A stretch of DNA of 64,000 bases from Anthoceros angustus (GCA_010909165.1 MU008220.1:1-64000); one strand, 5' to 3'. Positions 18,985-32,317 are shown, counted from the stretch's first letter. Notes: a model not told the origin generated them from the letters alone. Made by a program: numbers and translations.

Positions 18985-20470
18985 TGGAGTCTCAAGCTTC
19001 TACACTAACAACTCACCTTGTGCTTCTTGGATATCTCAATAGTGCGAGACTTAACATCCATATACACTTCATTGGATCTCATCCACTCCGGGCCTAAGAT
19101 GATATCATGGTCATCCATCCTACTGAAACTCATTTCCTTGCCATGCTTCAACTTGCGGCTTTACTCCATGCAATTCACCAGAAATTGCGAGTCCTTTGCT
19201 TGATTCCATATGGCGTGGAAGTTTGATCCATTCAAGACCAAGCTCTCTAGCCTTACTAGGAGTTATAAAATTGTGGGTGGCTGCAGATTCCAACAACAAC
19301 TCTACATCTAAGCCATTCAACTTCCCACATATATACATGAGATCTCCACCTTTCCTCATTATAGTATCATCCTTGACACTAGATGAATCACCACATGTCT
19401 TCACAACATGTGGCCCCCGGCGTCACCTGGACTCCTCAGGAAGTTCTTGGATCCTCGCTCTTGGAACAGGTGGATTGGCAGCAACCAAATTCAAGTTGGG
19501 AGTTCCAACATGCGGACAATTCCTAGCACAGTGTCCCTCCGCAACTGTAGCACATACCTGAGCTAGGCACTATTCGTCGTCTTCCACGACCCCTGTTATC
19601 TCCTCTAGCTCGGCCTTTGCCAGTAGTCTCATTGGTTCCACTATTCACAGTGGTGGTAGCTCGTCCTCTCCTCTAGATCTACCCACAGGACCTAGGATAT
19701 CTTCCTCTTGATCTGGTGCCTCTTGAATAAACATATCCGGTATGGCATCTGCTGCGCCATGGCCTCTTGCGTGTTTGAGGATTAGTCAAAGCTATCCTAT
19801 TTTGAGCCCATCTCTTAAGGCCGGTGATAAACTTGTGGGTTTGTCCTCATGCATCTCTGGACATTGCAAGACAATAGAGGCTAAACTCACTCCATACTCC
19901 CGCAAAGTTCAAATGCTCGACATTGTCGAGCATCCTTGTATGCTTTTGCATTGCGGGTTGGAAGCAGGTTGCGGTGCTTGCGGCTTGCCGAATGATTGTT
20001 GGCTGCTGATTGCCTTGCCTTACGTTCTCAGCGTAAGTCCTCCACCAAGTAAGAGCATAATCCTCTAAGAAATTCGTGGCGTGCTTCACGTACTCATCTT
20101 CGCACTCATGATTAGTGCGGCTTCAGAGAAAAACCAAGGCGATTTTCTCTAAATCACGCCCATGTGAAGATTGTGGCTCTGATTGCCTTACGCTCAACGT
20201 AAGTCCTCCACCAAGTAAGAGCATAATCCTCTAAGAAATTCGTGACGTGCTTCACGTACTCATCTTCTGACACTCGCATGATTCGAGGTACGCTTCCAAA
20301 GAGAAAAACCAAGAACTGATTTTCTCTACGTCACGCACGCCTTTGTAAGTCTTTGGGGCCTGTATGCTCAGCCTCGACTTCTTAGACTTTTTGGCGGGAC
20401 TGCTCTCAGGCTCAGGCTCCACTTCTTCTCGCTCTTCTTCAACGAGCTTTCGCCTGCCTTTAATTTCCTA
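18985..20470 (-). mobile_element. Ty3/gypsy relic: gag, zinc knuckle and protease
   Basis: The minus strand carries a gag segment near 20089-19850 (FLEDYALTWWRTYAE, then a Gln-rich part). A CCHC-type knuckle near 19560-19520 reads CYSCGG, then after a frame change HCARNC. A retropepsin segment at 19404-19120 is recognisable from GLDVELLLESAATHNFIT. The usual Asp-Ser-Gly-Ala active site reads Glu-Ser-Ala-Ala, so the protease would be inactive. Stops and frameshifts separate the parts. No reverse transcriptase or integrase follows; the element is cut off where the satellite begins. A direct repeat of about 160 bp lies in its gag region. Confidence 0.75.
20012..20340 (-). repeat. About 160-bp direct repeat in the gypsy gag region
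   Basis: The stretch containing GTAAGTCCTCCACCAAGTAA, CCTCTAAGAAATTCGTG and CACGTACTCATCTTC occurs at about 20030-20100 and again at about 20200-20270, each followed by related TTTTCTCTA...TCACGC sequence. The copies differ by small indels. Confidence 0.6.
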
Positions 20471-20987
20471 ATCCAGTCTCCTCAGTCTCCTCATGTCTCC
20501 TCCTTTTATACTAAGCCCTAGCTACAATCTTAGTAACTATTTACTTAAGCTTTGAGCTATTATTTACTACCACACACTTCCTAGGGCTTAAGGATGCTCT
20601 TAGTAAGCTGCTCTTTAAAACATCCCTCTGCATGGAGCTTTCTTGCAAAGCACTCCAGCCAGCTTTGTTACTAGGTGGATGTTTAAGAAATTTTTTCCCA
20701 AAATTATCGGTGCCAACGGAATCATAGATTCTACGCAATTGTAATATTTTCAGCGTATTGCTGACTTTTTATGATTTCTTTCACACGAAAAAATAATGGA
20801 CACTAAGACAATAAACAATTTACCCACCCGACCATCGACCTAGTTTTACAATTCCCATCAATTACGTATTCTAAACCGAAAATCTATTTGGCATTTGCTA
20901 GACTCCTATCCGACAGACTGTCAATATTACTAATGGACATCTTACCACGTGAGACGAAAAGAATGGTTTCTACTCCTCGGACAAACA
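20471..20987. other. 3' flank of the diacylglycerol kinase gene
   Basis: AT-rich with no coding frame of interest. On the minus strand it would hold the DGK 3' UTR and poly(A) region; several AATAAA-like words are present. A 65-codon minus-strand frame at 20541-20738 has no family resemblance. Confidence 0.4.
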
Positions 20988-23900
20988 TCATGAAGCCGAC
21001 AGCATTATTGAGGGCTGAGAAACACGACCAATCTCAACAACTGTCGGAGAATCCGACGTGGTCAAAGGCTGCTGCCAGGGTTCACCGTCGATCTGCATGT
21101 AAGCACGCTGGCGTTCACCACCTCGCAACTCCAACCGCAAGGCATGACCCTGGTGACAAACAAAAATGCTTCCCATAAACCACAAGACCTCATGTTGGAG
21201 CCGCAACCTCATGTTGGTCATACTACGAAAATCACCTGGGCAAGTCGCATAGCAGTCAACATATTGATCATTATCAGAGCTGCATGCCACCCATCGCGCA
21301 ACCCTATCACCTCCAACACTCCGTCATCTACTCTAGCTTCGACAAAGCCTCTCTGATGAAAATTCCACCAAACAAACATCAATCTCGGGAGACGGTAGAG
21401 ACATTAGTGCAACGAAGACGAAGAGTACTAGTGCAAACAGTCTCTGTTCTGCAGTCATACCTTTTTTAGAGTGCTGTCACTCGGATTCCCCCAAGGGTGT
21501 CGTCCCCCAGCATAGCTCTGCAGATTTAGAACGACTACTGCCCGGACACTGCACACATCCCATGAGCGGCTTAGGCCAGAACAGGATGCACTGACATTAA
21601 TTGCAATAGCAACAACAACGACACGCAAAGATCAAGAGACAAATTTCCCAAGAAACCGCCATGGAACTGCAGAACAACCTGGACGGTACGGAAACTTCCT
21701 CCCAGGTGTCTGCACTGTTCTTGACAAGAATCCGCGCAACATTCCTCACCCCTCTGCAACACCAGTCTTGTTAGCAATCAGGAGCCAATTTTGATAGTTT
21801 GATCGTCTCACAAGATGGAAATGATTCGAGAGGAGCAACAACAGACATGTTGCCATAATACTAAATACCTCCCCAAATATAACAGCGTAACCCCTGCCGT
21901 TTTAAAAACCAACCTTGCTCGTGGGTGGGCGGAGCAGGCAGTAAAGAACCAGCCTTGGCCACAACCATATCCGGAGTATATAACCTGCAGCCAACTTACA
22001 GCACATCAGACGACGAGTGGGCAAGGGGAAGTGAGTACAAGAAGCTTCCCCAAAACACCAAACGCCACACTCACATGTCAGGCATACATTCAAAGATACT
22101 ACCATTTCATGCACAAATGGAACTTTTAAGAACAGCAGCAGAAAGAATACTCAACAAAGACTACCACTTCGAACGAACATCCACAGCAGGCAAGGAAATA
22201 CTACACCAAAAAAGAGTTACACCAAAAAAGAGTAAGATTACCATAAAACCAAAGCCTCACAAAGAATAAGTACAAAGTGCACATAACTTGATTTGCGACA
22301 CGACCTGAAGCTAGCCAAGGCTTTTCATCTCGCAAGTGATGGAATCCATACGCCACTTGTGCATCCATACCTGGAAAGCACAAGGTCAGGCAGTGGCACA
22401 ACTAGCAAGACGACAAATCCAGAACGACAACATTGACCCACTGAGTTATCAATGAGTGAAACTGATACCACCATGCAGACTTTAGAGCCAGACATGAATC
22501 CAGACAGAGAACCACAGGCAGGCCGATAAAAGGCCTTGCCATATGTTCACGGTGAAGCAGCTCAGACAGAACAAAATCCTTGCACATGCAGCTAGCATCC
22601 TTCATGACCAATACAAATAGGGCCTATGTTCCAGCCTAGCCTGGTGACCATTTCCAAGTCATGGAACTATCCACTGCGGTAGTGAGTGTTGGGGAATGGC
22701 TGCTTATAGCATAAAGGAGACTAGTTGCACACTATGACTGTCGACTTTGGAGGAAAGGTCAACAGCAAAAGCTCGATGCAATGCTGAACCTCACATTCCT
22801 TGGGCATATAACAGGCATAAATCAGGCATACAACATCAGGGAGGGCAGTGCGCAATTAAACAACTAAGAACCCTGCAGCAACCTCAGTGCAACAAACATA
22901 GCTGTGTGACTCCTCCCACATGGAAGCTCATCAGACACAAATTACCTAAATGAAACACCCCCTCGTGTCACATACTTTGTGCTGCAGGAGTCAAGAACCT
23001 CACCAATACTAAAGTAGTTCCAGAAGCAACCTTCAAACGACAGAGAGTCATCAGCAGCTTCAAGATTTGAGTTGCCACTCTACAGCCAATAGCAATGAGT
23101 ATATCAGAAACTAACAGTGACGGAGCACAAGATTACAGCCACTGCTACTTCAAAACCACCAGCAAACCTCAATTGGAATATGCTGCTGAGGATGCATTGC
23201 ATGAGGCAGTTTCAGTCGAGTGCTGCTCTCAGTGGATGCAGCTTTCACCACAACCTGCCAGCTGCAGAGGCGCACTGAATTTGAATGGGGAATCCCGCTT
23301 AGAGAAAGTGCAGATAGTTGATATGAAGTGCCCTTGTGCAAGCCTACTTTCGTGGAGAAAAGGAAACTGCTGTTGAACTCCTATTCTCATATCACGAGGC
23401 CACAACCTGATGATTAAGAGGCAAAGTACAGGGGCACGCTTTACCTGTCCAGATGTGCGATTGAGGCAATCGTGGCCTTGAACAGCCATCGTTTGACAGC
23501 CGATCGCCGAGCTGCTCCAAACACAGCACCCTGCACCGTGCAGGAAATTAGGTCTTGCACGGGAGGTGGAATTCTCTGAAGGATCTCACTTCTCCAATAA
23601 GAATACTGTAAAACTGTACAAGAAGACGGAGCATACCCAACCGAATGTGCGGGAGAGATCATTGCCGGTGCCAAGAGGAATGACCCCCACAGGAGGAACA
23701 GATGCGTCACCTCCAAGATGCAATTCTGCAACACTAGCCAGGACCCAACCAACCGTGCCATCCCCACCAGCCACCTGCACACGACCGCCAGTCTCGTGAG
23801 TGAGGTGGACATGACACTCAATGCTGTTATTCAACATGTGGCTGGATAGACGGGAACGACGATGGGGTTTCGGCCTGGTGCACACAGAATCTGCAAATTC

Positions 23901-24607
23901 ACTTCTGTACAGCACTCAGAAGACTCCATGGAGCACGTGGTCGACCACATACTAGTATACGAAGATGTTCCCGAACATCTTTAGCACACTCGTCACCCTC
24001 GCGCCCAAGCTTCTCCACGCAGCCTAAGCCGTGCCTCAACACATCTGATGGTCTGTGTTTCGACAGGTCAAACACCTGGCACACAGAATAAGCACCACAA
24101 AATCAGGCTAAGAAGGCTTGCTACAGAACAAGAGGGCATCCGGAGCAAGCAAGGGGGACAGACATCCTGCCTACACCTGACCTGAGCCGGGCCGATGTAG
24201 TCAGCCAGCAGCGTCACGAGTTCCGGCCCCAGGCGTCCTCCACTTTTGCCGTTCACGAAGACTAAAATAGGGCACCTGGGGGGCTGCACGTCCGGCGGTC
24301 GAGGAACCGGTGCCAACGACACTCCGGCTGACTCCACCGCTGCTTGCAGGGCCAGAGCAAGGTACTCAGGCATCCTCACCAGCTGCCTCAATTCCTCATC
24401 TTTGATTTTCCAGCTGCGGACCCCAGTCTTGAGCGCGACGAAGGAGGAGCGCCTGGACGGCTGCGGGGGCAACCGTGCTTTGCGGATTGTGCCGGTAGTG
24501 CTGGGCGCATCGGCATCCAAGCCGTGACCCTCCGTCCCCGAGCGGAATACATCGCCGGGAGGTGAAGAGTCGGATGGCGAGGGGAGGGCGGAGCCGGAGG
24601 AAGGCAT
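20988..24607 (-). CDS. Diacylglycerol kinase, plant type without C1 domains
   Basis: Phosphorylates diacylglycerol to phosphatidic acid in plant lipid signalling. Twelve coding exons (high to low): 24607-24182, 24075-23953, 23774-23637, 23530-23445, 23261-23168, 23079-23004, 22370-22288, 21984-21914, 21753-21679, 21548-21461, 21352-21236, 21149-20988. All phases agree, giving 512 codons plus stop, near the usual 490-510. Exon 1 has the Ser/Pro-rich N-terminus and [18 protein letters not shown]. Exon 3 has the nucleotide loop GGDGTVGWV (about 186-194) and [14 protein letters not shown]. Later exons give the accessory domain: [68 protein letters not shown] and LRLELRGG...MQIDGEPW. The lack of C1 and EF-hand domains places it with the small plant DGKs (cluster II or III). 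I chose the ATG at 24607 because the frame upstream has only a non-ATG start. No disabling change is seen. Confidence 0.93.
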
Positions 24608-25160
24608 GTCCACCCACACCCAGCCCACAACAAGCTAACCCGGCGAGCTACCTTCGATTGCGGCAACGTCTTGGAGTTAAGCCCGGCTGTTTAAACTTGT
24701 CCATGGCCTTACAACTGGCGCCAATCCCAACCTGTACTCCCGCAGCCGAAATGCTCTGCCGGCACGTCGCACAGATCGAGGGTCTGGACCTTCAGCTCGG
24801 AATTCGGATGCATACTCCCAGCATAAAAATGTTCTCACGGCGCTAACCTCCAGTCACTTGCGACACGTTTCCGTCCAGAAGTCCTAAATTATCCTCCACC
24901 ATGCCTACCGTGTTTTAACTGGAATTAACCTTGGCGCAAAGTTAAAGTCATTCTATCATTGGTCTCTTAAATAGCATCTACACGATTGTGGTTAGTCAAT
25001 AGCAAACTGGAAAAAACAAAAAATGCTCTCACGGTAGTGCACTAACCTCCAAATTACTTGCAAGGGCTTTGCGTCCTCAAGTCCTAAATCATCCTCCTGT
25101 CTACCTACCCTATTCTTTAACTAATTGGTATAAAGTTAACTTCACTAGACCATTGGTCTC
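24608..25160. repeat. DGK upstream flank with a diverged about 190-bp tandem repeat
   Basis: Besides the presumed DGK promoter next to 24607, this stretch has two diverged copies of one block (about 24831-24970 and 25024-25160). Each runs from CTCTCACGG through CTAACCTCCA, AAGTCCTAAAT, CATCCTCC and AAAGTTAA to CATTGGTCTCTT. No gene is seen. Confidence 0.5.
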
Positions 25161-25179
25161 TTGAATTGGATTCAAACGA

Positions 25180-25335
25180 TTTTGGGCTGGTCATGGGCGA
25201 AATCTGCAAAATTTCCCAGTTTTGCAATTGTGGTGTTTGTAGGAAATGCTATAGATTTTGGGCTGGTCATGGGCAAAATCTGCAAAATTTCCCAGTTTTG
25301 CAATTGTGGTGTTTGTAGGAAATGCTATATATATC
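25180..25335 (+). repeat. Two copies of an about 80-bp unit
   Basis: A unit with GATTTTGGGCTGGTCATGGG, ATCTGCAAAATTTCCCAG and GGTGTTTGTAGGAAATGCTATA is present twice in tandem, differing by one base (GGGCGAAAT/GGGCAAAAT). Confidence 0.8.
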
Positions 25336-26760
25336 GTATGAAGAGCAAATTTTGTATTCGTAGGATGATGATATTATTGGGAGATGACGCCGCTCAAATA
25401 TGAATCAATACATTAGTCCCTCGTGCATTAAGTCAAGGACGAATTTCATGAATGCTTAACACTACTTGGTGATTGAAGGGGGAAAGAAGACTTTATTATA
25501 AAAAAAGAGATGGGAGGAAACCCATCGACCCCAAAAACAAAAGGGGAAAAACCCAACGAAGGGCATGGTTTTTACATCGGTCCTACTTGGTGATGTAATA
25601 TGACTTCAAAAGAATGCGAGAGAAACATTTTGAATTGTCCACCACAACTTGCCACATAAAAACACAAGCTCACGTCGTGAGTACGGATAAGGTGACTCAA
25701 AGTTACGTTTGGTAGCCAAACGGGAATCCCGTCTGACAGTCTATATAGGAAGTACTAAAAGGATAATCTTGTTTGGCAACTAGAGTAGGATTGGCACGAC
25801 AAGGAGAATCTTGTTTGGCAACTAGAGTAGGATTGGCACGACAAGGAGAACCTTGTTTGGCAACTAGAGTAGGATTGGCACGGCAAGGCTATTGAGAAAG
25901 TGTCGCACGAGATCTATTGAGTGAGCCCGTTTGCCTTAAATTGGAATAAAAGCCAGCATCTTGTTTGCCCAACTTTGTCCGACTTGCGATATTGGGAATC
26001 TCAAAATTCATGGATTGAGACAAGGACACTTTATGTGAAAAAAGAGACTTTATGTGTAATATGATATCCAAGAGTTCTTCCCAAATCATGGTCGTTGTCC
26101 AATTAAAATAACTTTGGGTCAGGTATAAGACCATCAACTATTACAAGATTTCAACATCTCCTCTTTTCTCTTGATCAATGTTCGACCAAACCTGAGTTAC
26201 AGGTGTAATGAAACTAGGAAGGATCAATTGAGCACGTCCTTTTCCATATGTACTAGTTTTTAATTAACCGATAATCTATAGCCAAGGACTTTCGCATCAC
26301 ATTATCCTCATCCATCTTCCAAGTCCTTGATTTATGGATAACATGTACTAAAACCTCTACTTATACACATGTATAAACAACATGTACCAAAACCTCGTTC
26401 ACCCACCAAGATCGAAATGGATTGGTCATATAGTTCCTCTACCGCCAAGACGATAAAATATCAACCCATAAACAACAACGGAGAATATTTATGAATCATC
26501 GTTAAGTTGATCCCAAGACAAACAAAAAAACCTTATTATGGCTTAACATGCCATCATGCTTTTGAAAGAAAGGGTAGGGAACACGTAGTGCTGAAGTTGA
26601 TGCGTCACGGATTGTTTTGCAAACCAAGCCATCACAAAGAACGGATGCTCTTAAATAAAAAGCGTATTTCGTATTAGAAGGGGTTAAAGGTGATTGATAT
26701 TTTAACACAATACGTATACCTAGATAATCCTTCTAGGATTGTGGATCTTTTATAAAATTA
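25336..26760 (-). mobile_element. LTR-like stretch in minus orientation, no coding core
   Basis: On the minus strand a purine-rich tract just above 26150 (AAAAGAGGAGA) is followed by TGTTGAAATCTTG, the form of a polypurine tract and LTR start. The LTR would run down towards 25480. Inside it a 44-bp unit (TTGTTTGGCAACTAGAGTAGGATTGG core) occurs three times at 25766-25880. No polymerase, protease or integrase frame is present; the short frames at 25889-26137 and 26502-26708 show no family resemblance. A solo or truncated LTR is the likeliest reading. Confidence 0.35.
25766..25883 (+). repeat. Three tandem 44-bp units
   Basis: AATCTTGTTTGGCAACTAG, then AGTAGGATTGGCACG, then ACAAGGAG repeats with nearly no change (AATCTTG/AACCTTG, ACGACAAGG/ACGGCAAGG). 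There are no spacers, so this is a plain minisatellite. Confidence 0.8.
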
Positions 26761-27746
26761 TAAAAAAACTTCTTACTAAAAATGTTATTGAAGTGATATA
26801 AATATAATATTTTTAAATAGGATAGTTATTTATGTACAATAATAACATACATGTACCCAGGTATCATATTGTCAAGATAGAGTTAGCCTAAAAATGTAGA
26901 GGGCATAACGTAGGTAGTAGGTATGTATGAGATTTCGGATTTGCTTTTTGGCTTTTGACCACTTTAAATAGTGTTTGGCTTTGATAACCCACAACTACCT
27001 ACCTAGTTGCGAGGTACTGTCACTCACCCTACTCCGAACCTTACCTCTACATTGGCAGGAGTGCGGGCTTGCAACTCCATCTGTGGGGGTGGGGTTTGGT
27101 GCGGGCAGCAGGGAAGCTAACTCCGACTGCCTGCCGTCGAACCCTACCTAGATTTGTAGGACATGCGTGAGAGAGCAGCATTGAGAAGGCAGAGTTCTTG
27201 TGGGGGTGAATCCGTCCTTCCAGTCCATGTGTTTTGAACTGAGTAGGTCTGCAGTGCGGTGCTCGTAGCACTGCCGGAGGAAATTTCTTCGTGAACAGCT
27301 CCGTAGGCAGAATGTTGGTTTTGCTTCATTTCCTTCAAGTGGCCAGGTTGTTTCTCACGCTTCGCGCCTTGTCTTCTGATCCTCAGGAATACTTGAGACG
27401 CCTTCAAGCTGGAAGCTTGTTTCTATGCCCAGCTATCTCGATGATCCTTGCTTACCTTCCTTATGGTGTGGTTTGGTAAGGGGACACAGATTACCTCACT
27501 TTCTGCATGCGTAACAGGGCGAGGAGCGCCGCCTTGGGGGGGGGGTCAACGTGCCATCCTTGTGGCTTCTACAGATGCGACAATGGATGCCGTAGTAGGA
27601 GGCGAGCAGACCGCGGGGCTTTCGTAATTCTTTGAGGCCAATGAGACGGTGAAAAGGTCAGGTCAAAGTGCTGCTTGGACCAGGTCGTGCACGTACTCGA
27701 GGCTGGAGTGAAAGGAGGAACCCAGGACGGTCAAAGGTAGCTAGGG
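26761..27746. other. PP2A B' upstream region and probable 5' leader
   Basis: AT-rich to about 27000, then GC-richer sequence likely to be transcribed. Short frames at 27144-27479 resemble nothing known. GGTAAGG at about 27476 and an AG-rich stretch before 27747 allow a 5' UTR intron, but this cannot be settled from sequence. An 8-bp G run lies at about 27536. Confidence 0.4.
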
Positions 27747-30121
27747 ATGATCAATAAACTCCATAGGCGCCTGCGCCCAGGCAAGCATAATTCCAAGGCG
27801 GATAATAATGACTCTGGATCTGGTGGGGGTGCAATGGGAGGAATTCCTTCGTCGTCATCCCCATCGCCGGCAGTGATAGGGCCCCAGACATCAGGAGGGG
27901 GTACTAATCCTCGTGGAGGTGGAACCCCCACAGCTCCTGTTCCGAGACAAGGATCCCAGGTTCCCCCTGTGCGCACTACTGCAGCTGCTTCGGCAAACAC
28001 AGGTACCCGTCTGGGGGTAAAGGACCCTAAGGCAGCTGGCAACCTGGCTGTCAATGGCGCCTTTTTCGAGCCTCTTCCTCTCTTCAGAGATGTTCCCAGC
28101 TCCGACAGACAGGGCCTGTTTATTAAGAAACTCAATCAGTGCTGTTATACGTTCGACTTCACGGACCCCACCAAAAATGTGAAGGAGAAAGAAATCAAGC
28201 GTCAGACTTTGTTGGAGTTGGTGGATTATGTGCAATCTGGGACGGGCAAGTTTACAGAAGCTGTGTTTGAGGACATCACAAAGATGCTAGTGACAAACCT
28301 CTTCCGCACGCTGCCACCATCATCTCATGAAAACTCTGGGTCGGACAACTTTGATCCTGAAGAAGAGGAGCCCACCATGGATCCTGCATGGCCACACCTG
28401 CAAGTTGTGTATGAGTTTCTATTGCGATATGTCGTTTCAACTGAGACAGATGCAAAACTTGTCAAGAGATATATTGATCATTCATTCGTCCTCAGACTGC
28501 TGGATCTGTTTGATTCTGAGGACCCTCGGGAGAGAGAGTACCTGAAAACCATCCTGCACCGTATCTATGGGAAGTTCATGGTGCACCGACCTTTCATTCG
28601 GAAGGCCATCACCAATATTTTTTACCGTTTCATATTTGAAACAGAGAAGCACAATGGGATCGGAGAGTTACTGGAAATATTGGGTAGCATCATCAACGGG
28701 TTTGCTCTACCTTTGAAGGAGGAGCACAAACTGTTCTTGGTGCGGGCTCTCATCCCCTTGCATAAGCCCAAATGTGTGTCCATCTATCACCAACAGTTGT
28801 CCTACTGCATAACACAGTTTGTGGAGAAAGACTTCAAGCTTGCAGACACGGTTGTAAGGGGTCTCCTGAAATATTGGCCTGTTACGAATAGTCAAAAGGA
28901 GGTGCTCTTCCTTGGGGAGCTGGAGGAGGTCTTGGAGGCTACTCAGGTGGCTGAATTCCAGCGCTGCATGGTTCCTTTGTTTCGTCAGATTGGCCGCTGC
29001 CTCAACAGTTCCCACTTTCAGGTTATGAATCAGACATCAGCTCTGCTGTCATGCCTTGCACGCTGAGCACTCATGGGGCTGCCTGTCCTGTTCATGTCAC
29101 CTTTCCTGGTCGATTCCTGGCGAGAGTCATGCTCACTGCAGGTTTTATTTTAGGATATGGGCGGATGGATTAAAGTGGATTGTGTTCATTTGTTTCTGAA
29201 GTGGGCAGTTTTATGCATCATGTCAACTTATCATTTCAAGAGTTGCTGATGTTGTCTTGATTGATAACATTTCAGGTGAAAGTGAGTTAATTTCTAACAT
29301 GCGTGGGGAGACTTAGAGTTTGCTTGCATGCCTCATGTCAAGTGATAATGATCTATCCTAGCCTCCTGAAGGGGTGCTGACCTCCTGTGTCCAATGTGGC
29401 TGCGTCAGGGCTGGTGTTGTTGCAAAGATCACTGCTAAATGCCTGTGGTTTGGCATGGCTTCTTGGGTATATTTGCTGGAGTTTGATGTCTCATCTTTGA
29501 TTAAAACTGCTTCAGAATGATGGATCCCCTTGTTCATGACAAATGCCCCAGTTTTCCAATGTTGAGTGAGTATTTGTCCAAGTATTTAGTGAGTTTCTTT
29601 GCATGGCTTTGACATTTTAAGCTTTGCAGTTTTTTTGAGGAGGTCTGAAGGTAACGAGAGGTCTGTCTCCCATATGCAGCTAAACTGGTTTTGTTCCTCA
29701 CTGGGATGCTCAAAGGCCTTCTTTAATGTGGCAGGTGGCGGAGCGTGCGCTGTTTTTGTGGAATAATGATCACATTGTTAGTCTGGTTGCTCAGAATCGG
29801 ATGGTCGTTTTACCTCTAATTTTTAATGCACTTGAGAAGAATACAAGAAGTCATTGGAATCAAGCTGTGCACGGGCTGACCTTGAATGTAAGAAAGATGT
29901 TCCTGGAGATGGATCAGGATCTTTTTCAGGAATGTCAGCAAAAATTTCAGGAGGATGAAGAAAAGGCAAAGGGACTCGAGGAGAAACGAGAGATAACTTG
30001 GAAGCGCTTAGAAGTGGTGGCTGCGTCAAGGGCAGTGGGTGCAGATGCACTGTCAACAACTCAGGGACTGAATAGTAATATGGGGATGGCTTACGGCCAG
30101 AGGGCAGTTGTAGGGGGCTAG
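27747..30121 (+). CDS. PP2A regulatory subunit B' (B56 family)
   Basis: Regulatory subunit that directs protein phosphatase 2A to substrates. Two coding exons, 27747-29021 and 29735-30121, join in phase at [15 protein letters not shown] for 553 residues. Residues 1 to about 85 are a Gly/Ser/Pro-rich variable region. The B56 HEAT-like fold then runs from about 105 ([18 protein letters not shown]) through [117 protein letters not shown] and [19 protein letters not shown]. The C-terminus beyond it is short and low in conservation. The single 713-bp intron lies where the family commonly has one. No damage is seen; the exact paralog class (alpha, beta, theta and so on) cannot be assigned here. Confidence 0.95.
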
Positions 30122-32309
30122 ATGATTTGTGTCGTCCAAGATTGAAGTCAGTATTGCTTTTCGGAGCTAAAATTGCTTAGAGTCCTTCCTTATGTGTCTA
30201 GTTTGTGAGATCTCTGTTGGCCTAGCTGAAAGCTGGGTGGAAGGTGATCTGGATAGCTCCCAGTAATCGGTGTTGAGCTGATGCAGGTTCAATGGTGAAC
30301 AGGAATTTGCAGAGGTATAAGATATTTTGCCATTCTGAGAGGTGAAATGGGCTTGTAGCAAGCCTGTGACATTCTGTTGTTTATTACTGTCATGGAGGAC
30401 TTCGTTTTGGAAGTTTTCTGGAGGTTGTGTCTTGTGGCGCCTGGATTAATGAGGGGATGGAGTAGGGAGGTCTTGTCTGACTGAGGTATGTGGGCAGGCA
30501 GTGCAGGTGATGTTGTGTTGGTGGAGCGATGGCATTAGTCTTGGGACAGTTGTGGGTGTCGATTGGGGTTGTTTTAATTCTGGGTGTAGCCCAGTTTGCC
30601 ATCGACACGCGGTTGCATGCGGAATGGCAAGAGACATCGTGGTCTGCGTTGATGTTGTGTTCATCTTGAGTCCAGTCTTGCGGGCACCCAAAAACATGTT
30701 TTGCGGAGGAGGATGTCTCCATCGAATCAATAAAGTCGAACTCGCGCCAAGTGGACGCAATCGTATAGAGAGTCGGACGTATGTTCAACTGTAAGGTCTC
30801 AAATAGGGGTGTGGCCACCTGTCTTCAACTCGTAAGTTGTAAATATTAAAAGGCTTTTATGTACTTCAAAGATTATACAGTTCACTTGCTTTGTAAATGT
30901 GGAATTCACATGAATATATTAGACTATTTGCTCTTTATGGTCGTTAATTTAGGTATTGATTATACCATTGGGCTATGGTGTACTCCTATTTTCCTCTCTC
31001 CTTTAGCGGACCTAGAGCTTGATTTTGCACCTTGATGGGCGGCGGCCAAGTTGCGCTGCCTGTTGAGCTCCATCTGGCTTCATAAGCAGCCTGGGATGCA
31101 TAATTGTGTAGGCATGCACGTTGTGTTTCGCAGAAAGTATCTCAATGCTATTCATAGAGATCACTATTGGTGCTGCCATTATTGATTCTCATATGTGGTA
31201 TGGATAGGTGCTCCAGTGTCGCACTCACTAGTGCAAAATCAGCTTTGCATGGCACAGAAGAAGCAGCACAGAAGATGCTTCGGAGACTCTGTTGGGACTA
31301 GTAATCCTAATATGTGCTCAGGGATTGAGCACTACAAGTTCAAAGTTACAACTTGTCGATTATTATAGTATAAATTGATGAGGTAATCCTCTTACCAAAC
31401 GCTCCACCTCAACCTATGTCTATACTCTATGTGGGGAGTGTAGGCTAGTGCTTTAAACTTCAGCCAATCATTGCGCTATGTTCGACAAAACTTGGATATC
31501 TCTGTGTAACTCATGCTGCAAATTAATGATTTATTGTACATATGGTATTTTAGCTGCAGGCAGAATTGAGGCATTAGTGATGGTAGTACAATAATCTTTT
31601 GTAACAATTAGAATAGCATTAAATTGGCCCGTAATCCAATTGAACACATATGAACGTTTTTATTATCATTCAACGCGTAGATGTCAAGTCTAGCAAAAAC
31701 GATGTTGATGTTCTTAATCTTCTCAATGGCTTGCAAGGGTTGTCTTTGCATGCTCTCTAAGAGGAGCCTCTCATATTCATACCACTGGTTTTCTTCTATT
31801 GTTTGTCAAGTTGCTGCTCCAAGATATACGGCAAAACTTGAAGTTTTGCTACTCGAAGGTATACTTCGAAGTTCCCTAATAGTCTTTCTAGTGGTCTAGG
31901 GAGGCCAACTTAAAGTGTTGCTGGCACTCAAAGGTATACTTTCAGCTATTAGCAAACTTTGGAATGCCATTGCATATTTTCAAGTTGTTTGTTTGTAGCA
32001 ATGCTAGGAAACAAGAGCCTGCGACCACTTCTCTTCTTATCCTCGGATCGCTTGCACCAGTTGGCCTCACCTTCTGCTTCGCCCCCCTCGGATGCTGCTT
32101 GTATGTCTCTGAAATGGGCATTGCTGTCGATTACGAGGATTGCTAGTCCAAGGTTTGTTTGTTGTGCATCTCTGCGATAGTAATTGGTACTAATATTGTA
32201 CTTAGTGATTGTTGGGGATGGAGGTTCTGCCTGCTCCATGACTCTCCATGTGCTTGTTAAAATACGCACAGTTAGTACTCCAAAACGTGAGTACAAAGTG
32301 CACACAACT
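30122..32309. other. PP2A B' 3' flank and intergenic region
   Basis: The first several hundred bases are probably 3' UTR. Beyond about 30800 it is AT-rich with no credible gene; frames at 30390-30818 and 31681-31899 have no family resemblance. Near 31830-31940 there are short repeated words (AAGGTATACTTCGAAGTTCC and related). Near 32240-32320 the word ACTCTCCATGTGCT occurs twice just before the gypsy fragment, possibly marking its truncated left edge. Confidence 0.45.
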
Positions 32310-32317
32310 CTCCATGT

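Noticed and set aside
25766-25883. Regular 44-bp repeats as a possible CRISPR array
   Set aside because: The units are directly adjacent with no unique spacers, only three copies, and the host is a plant.
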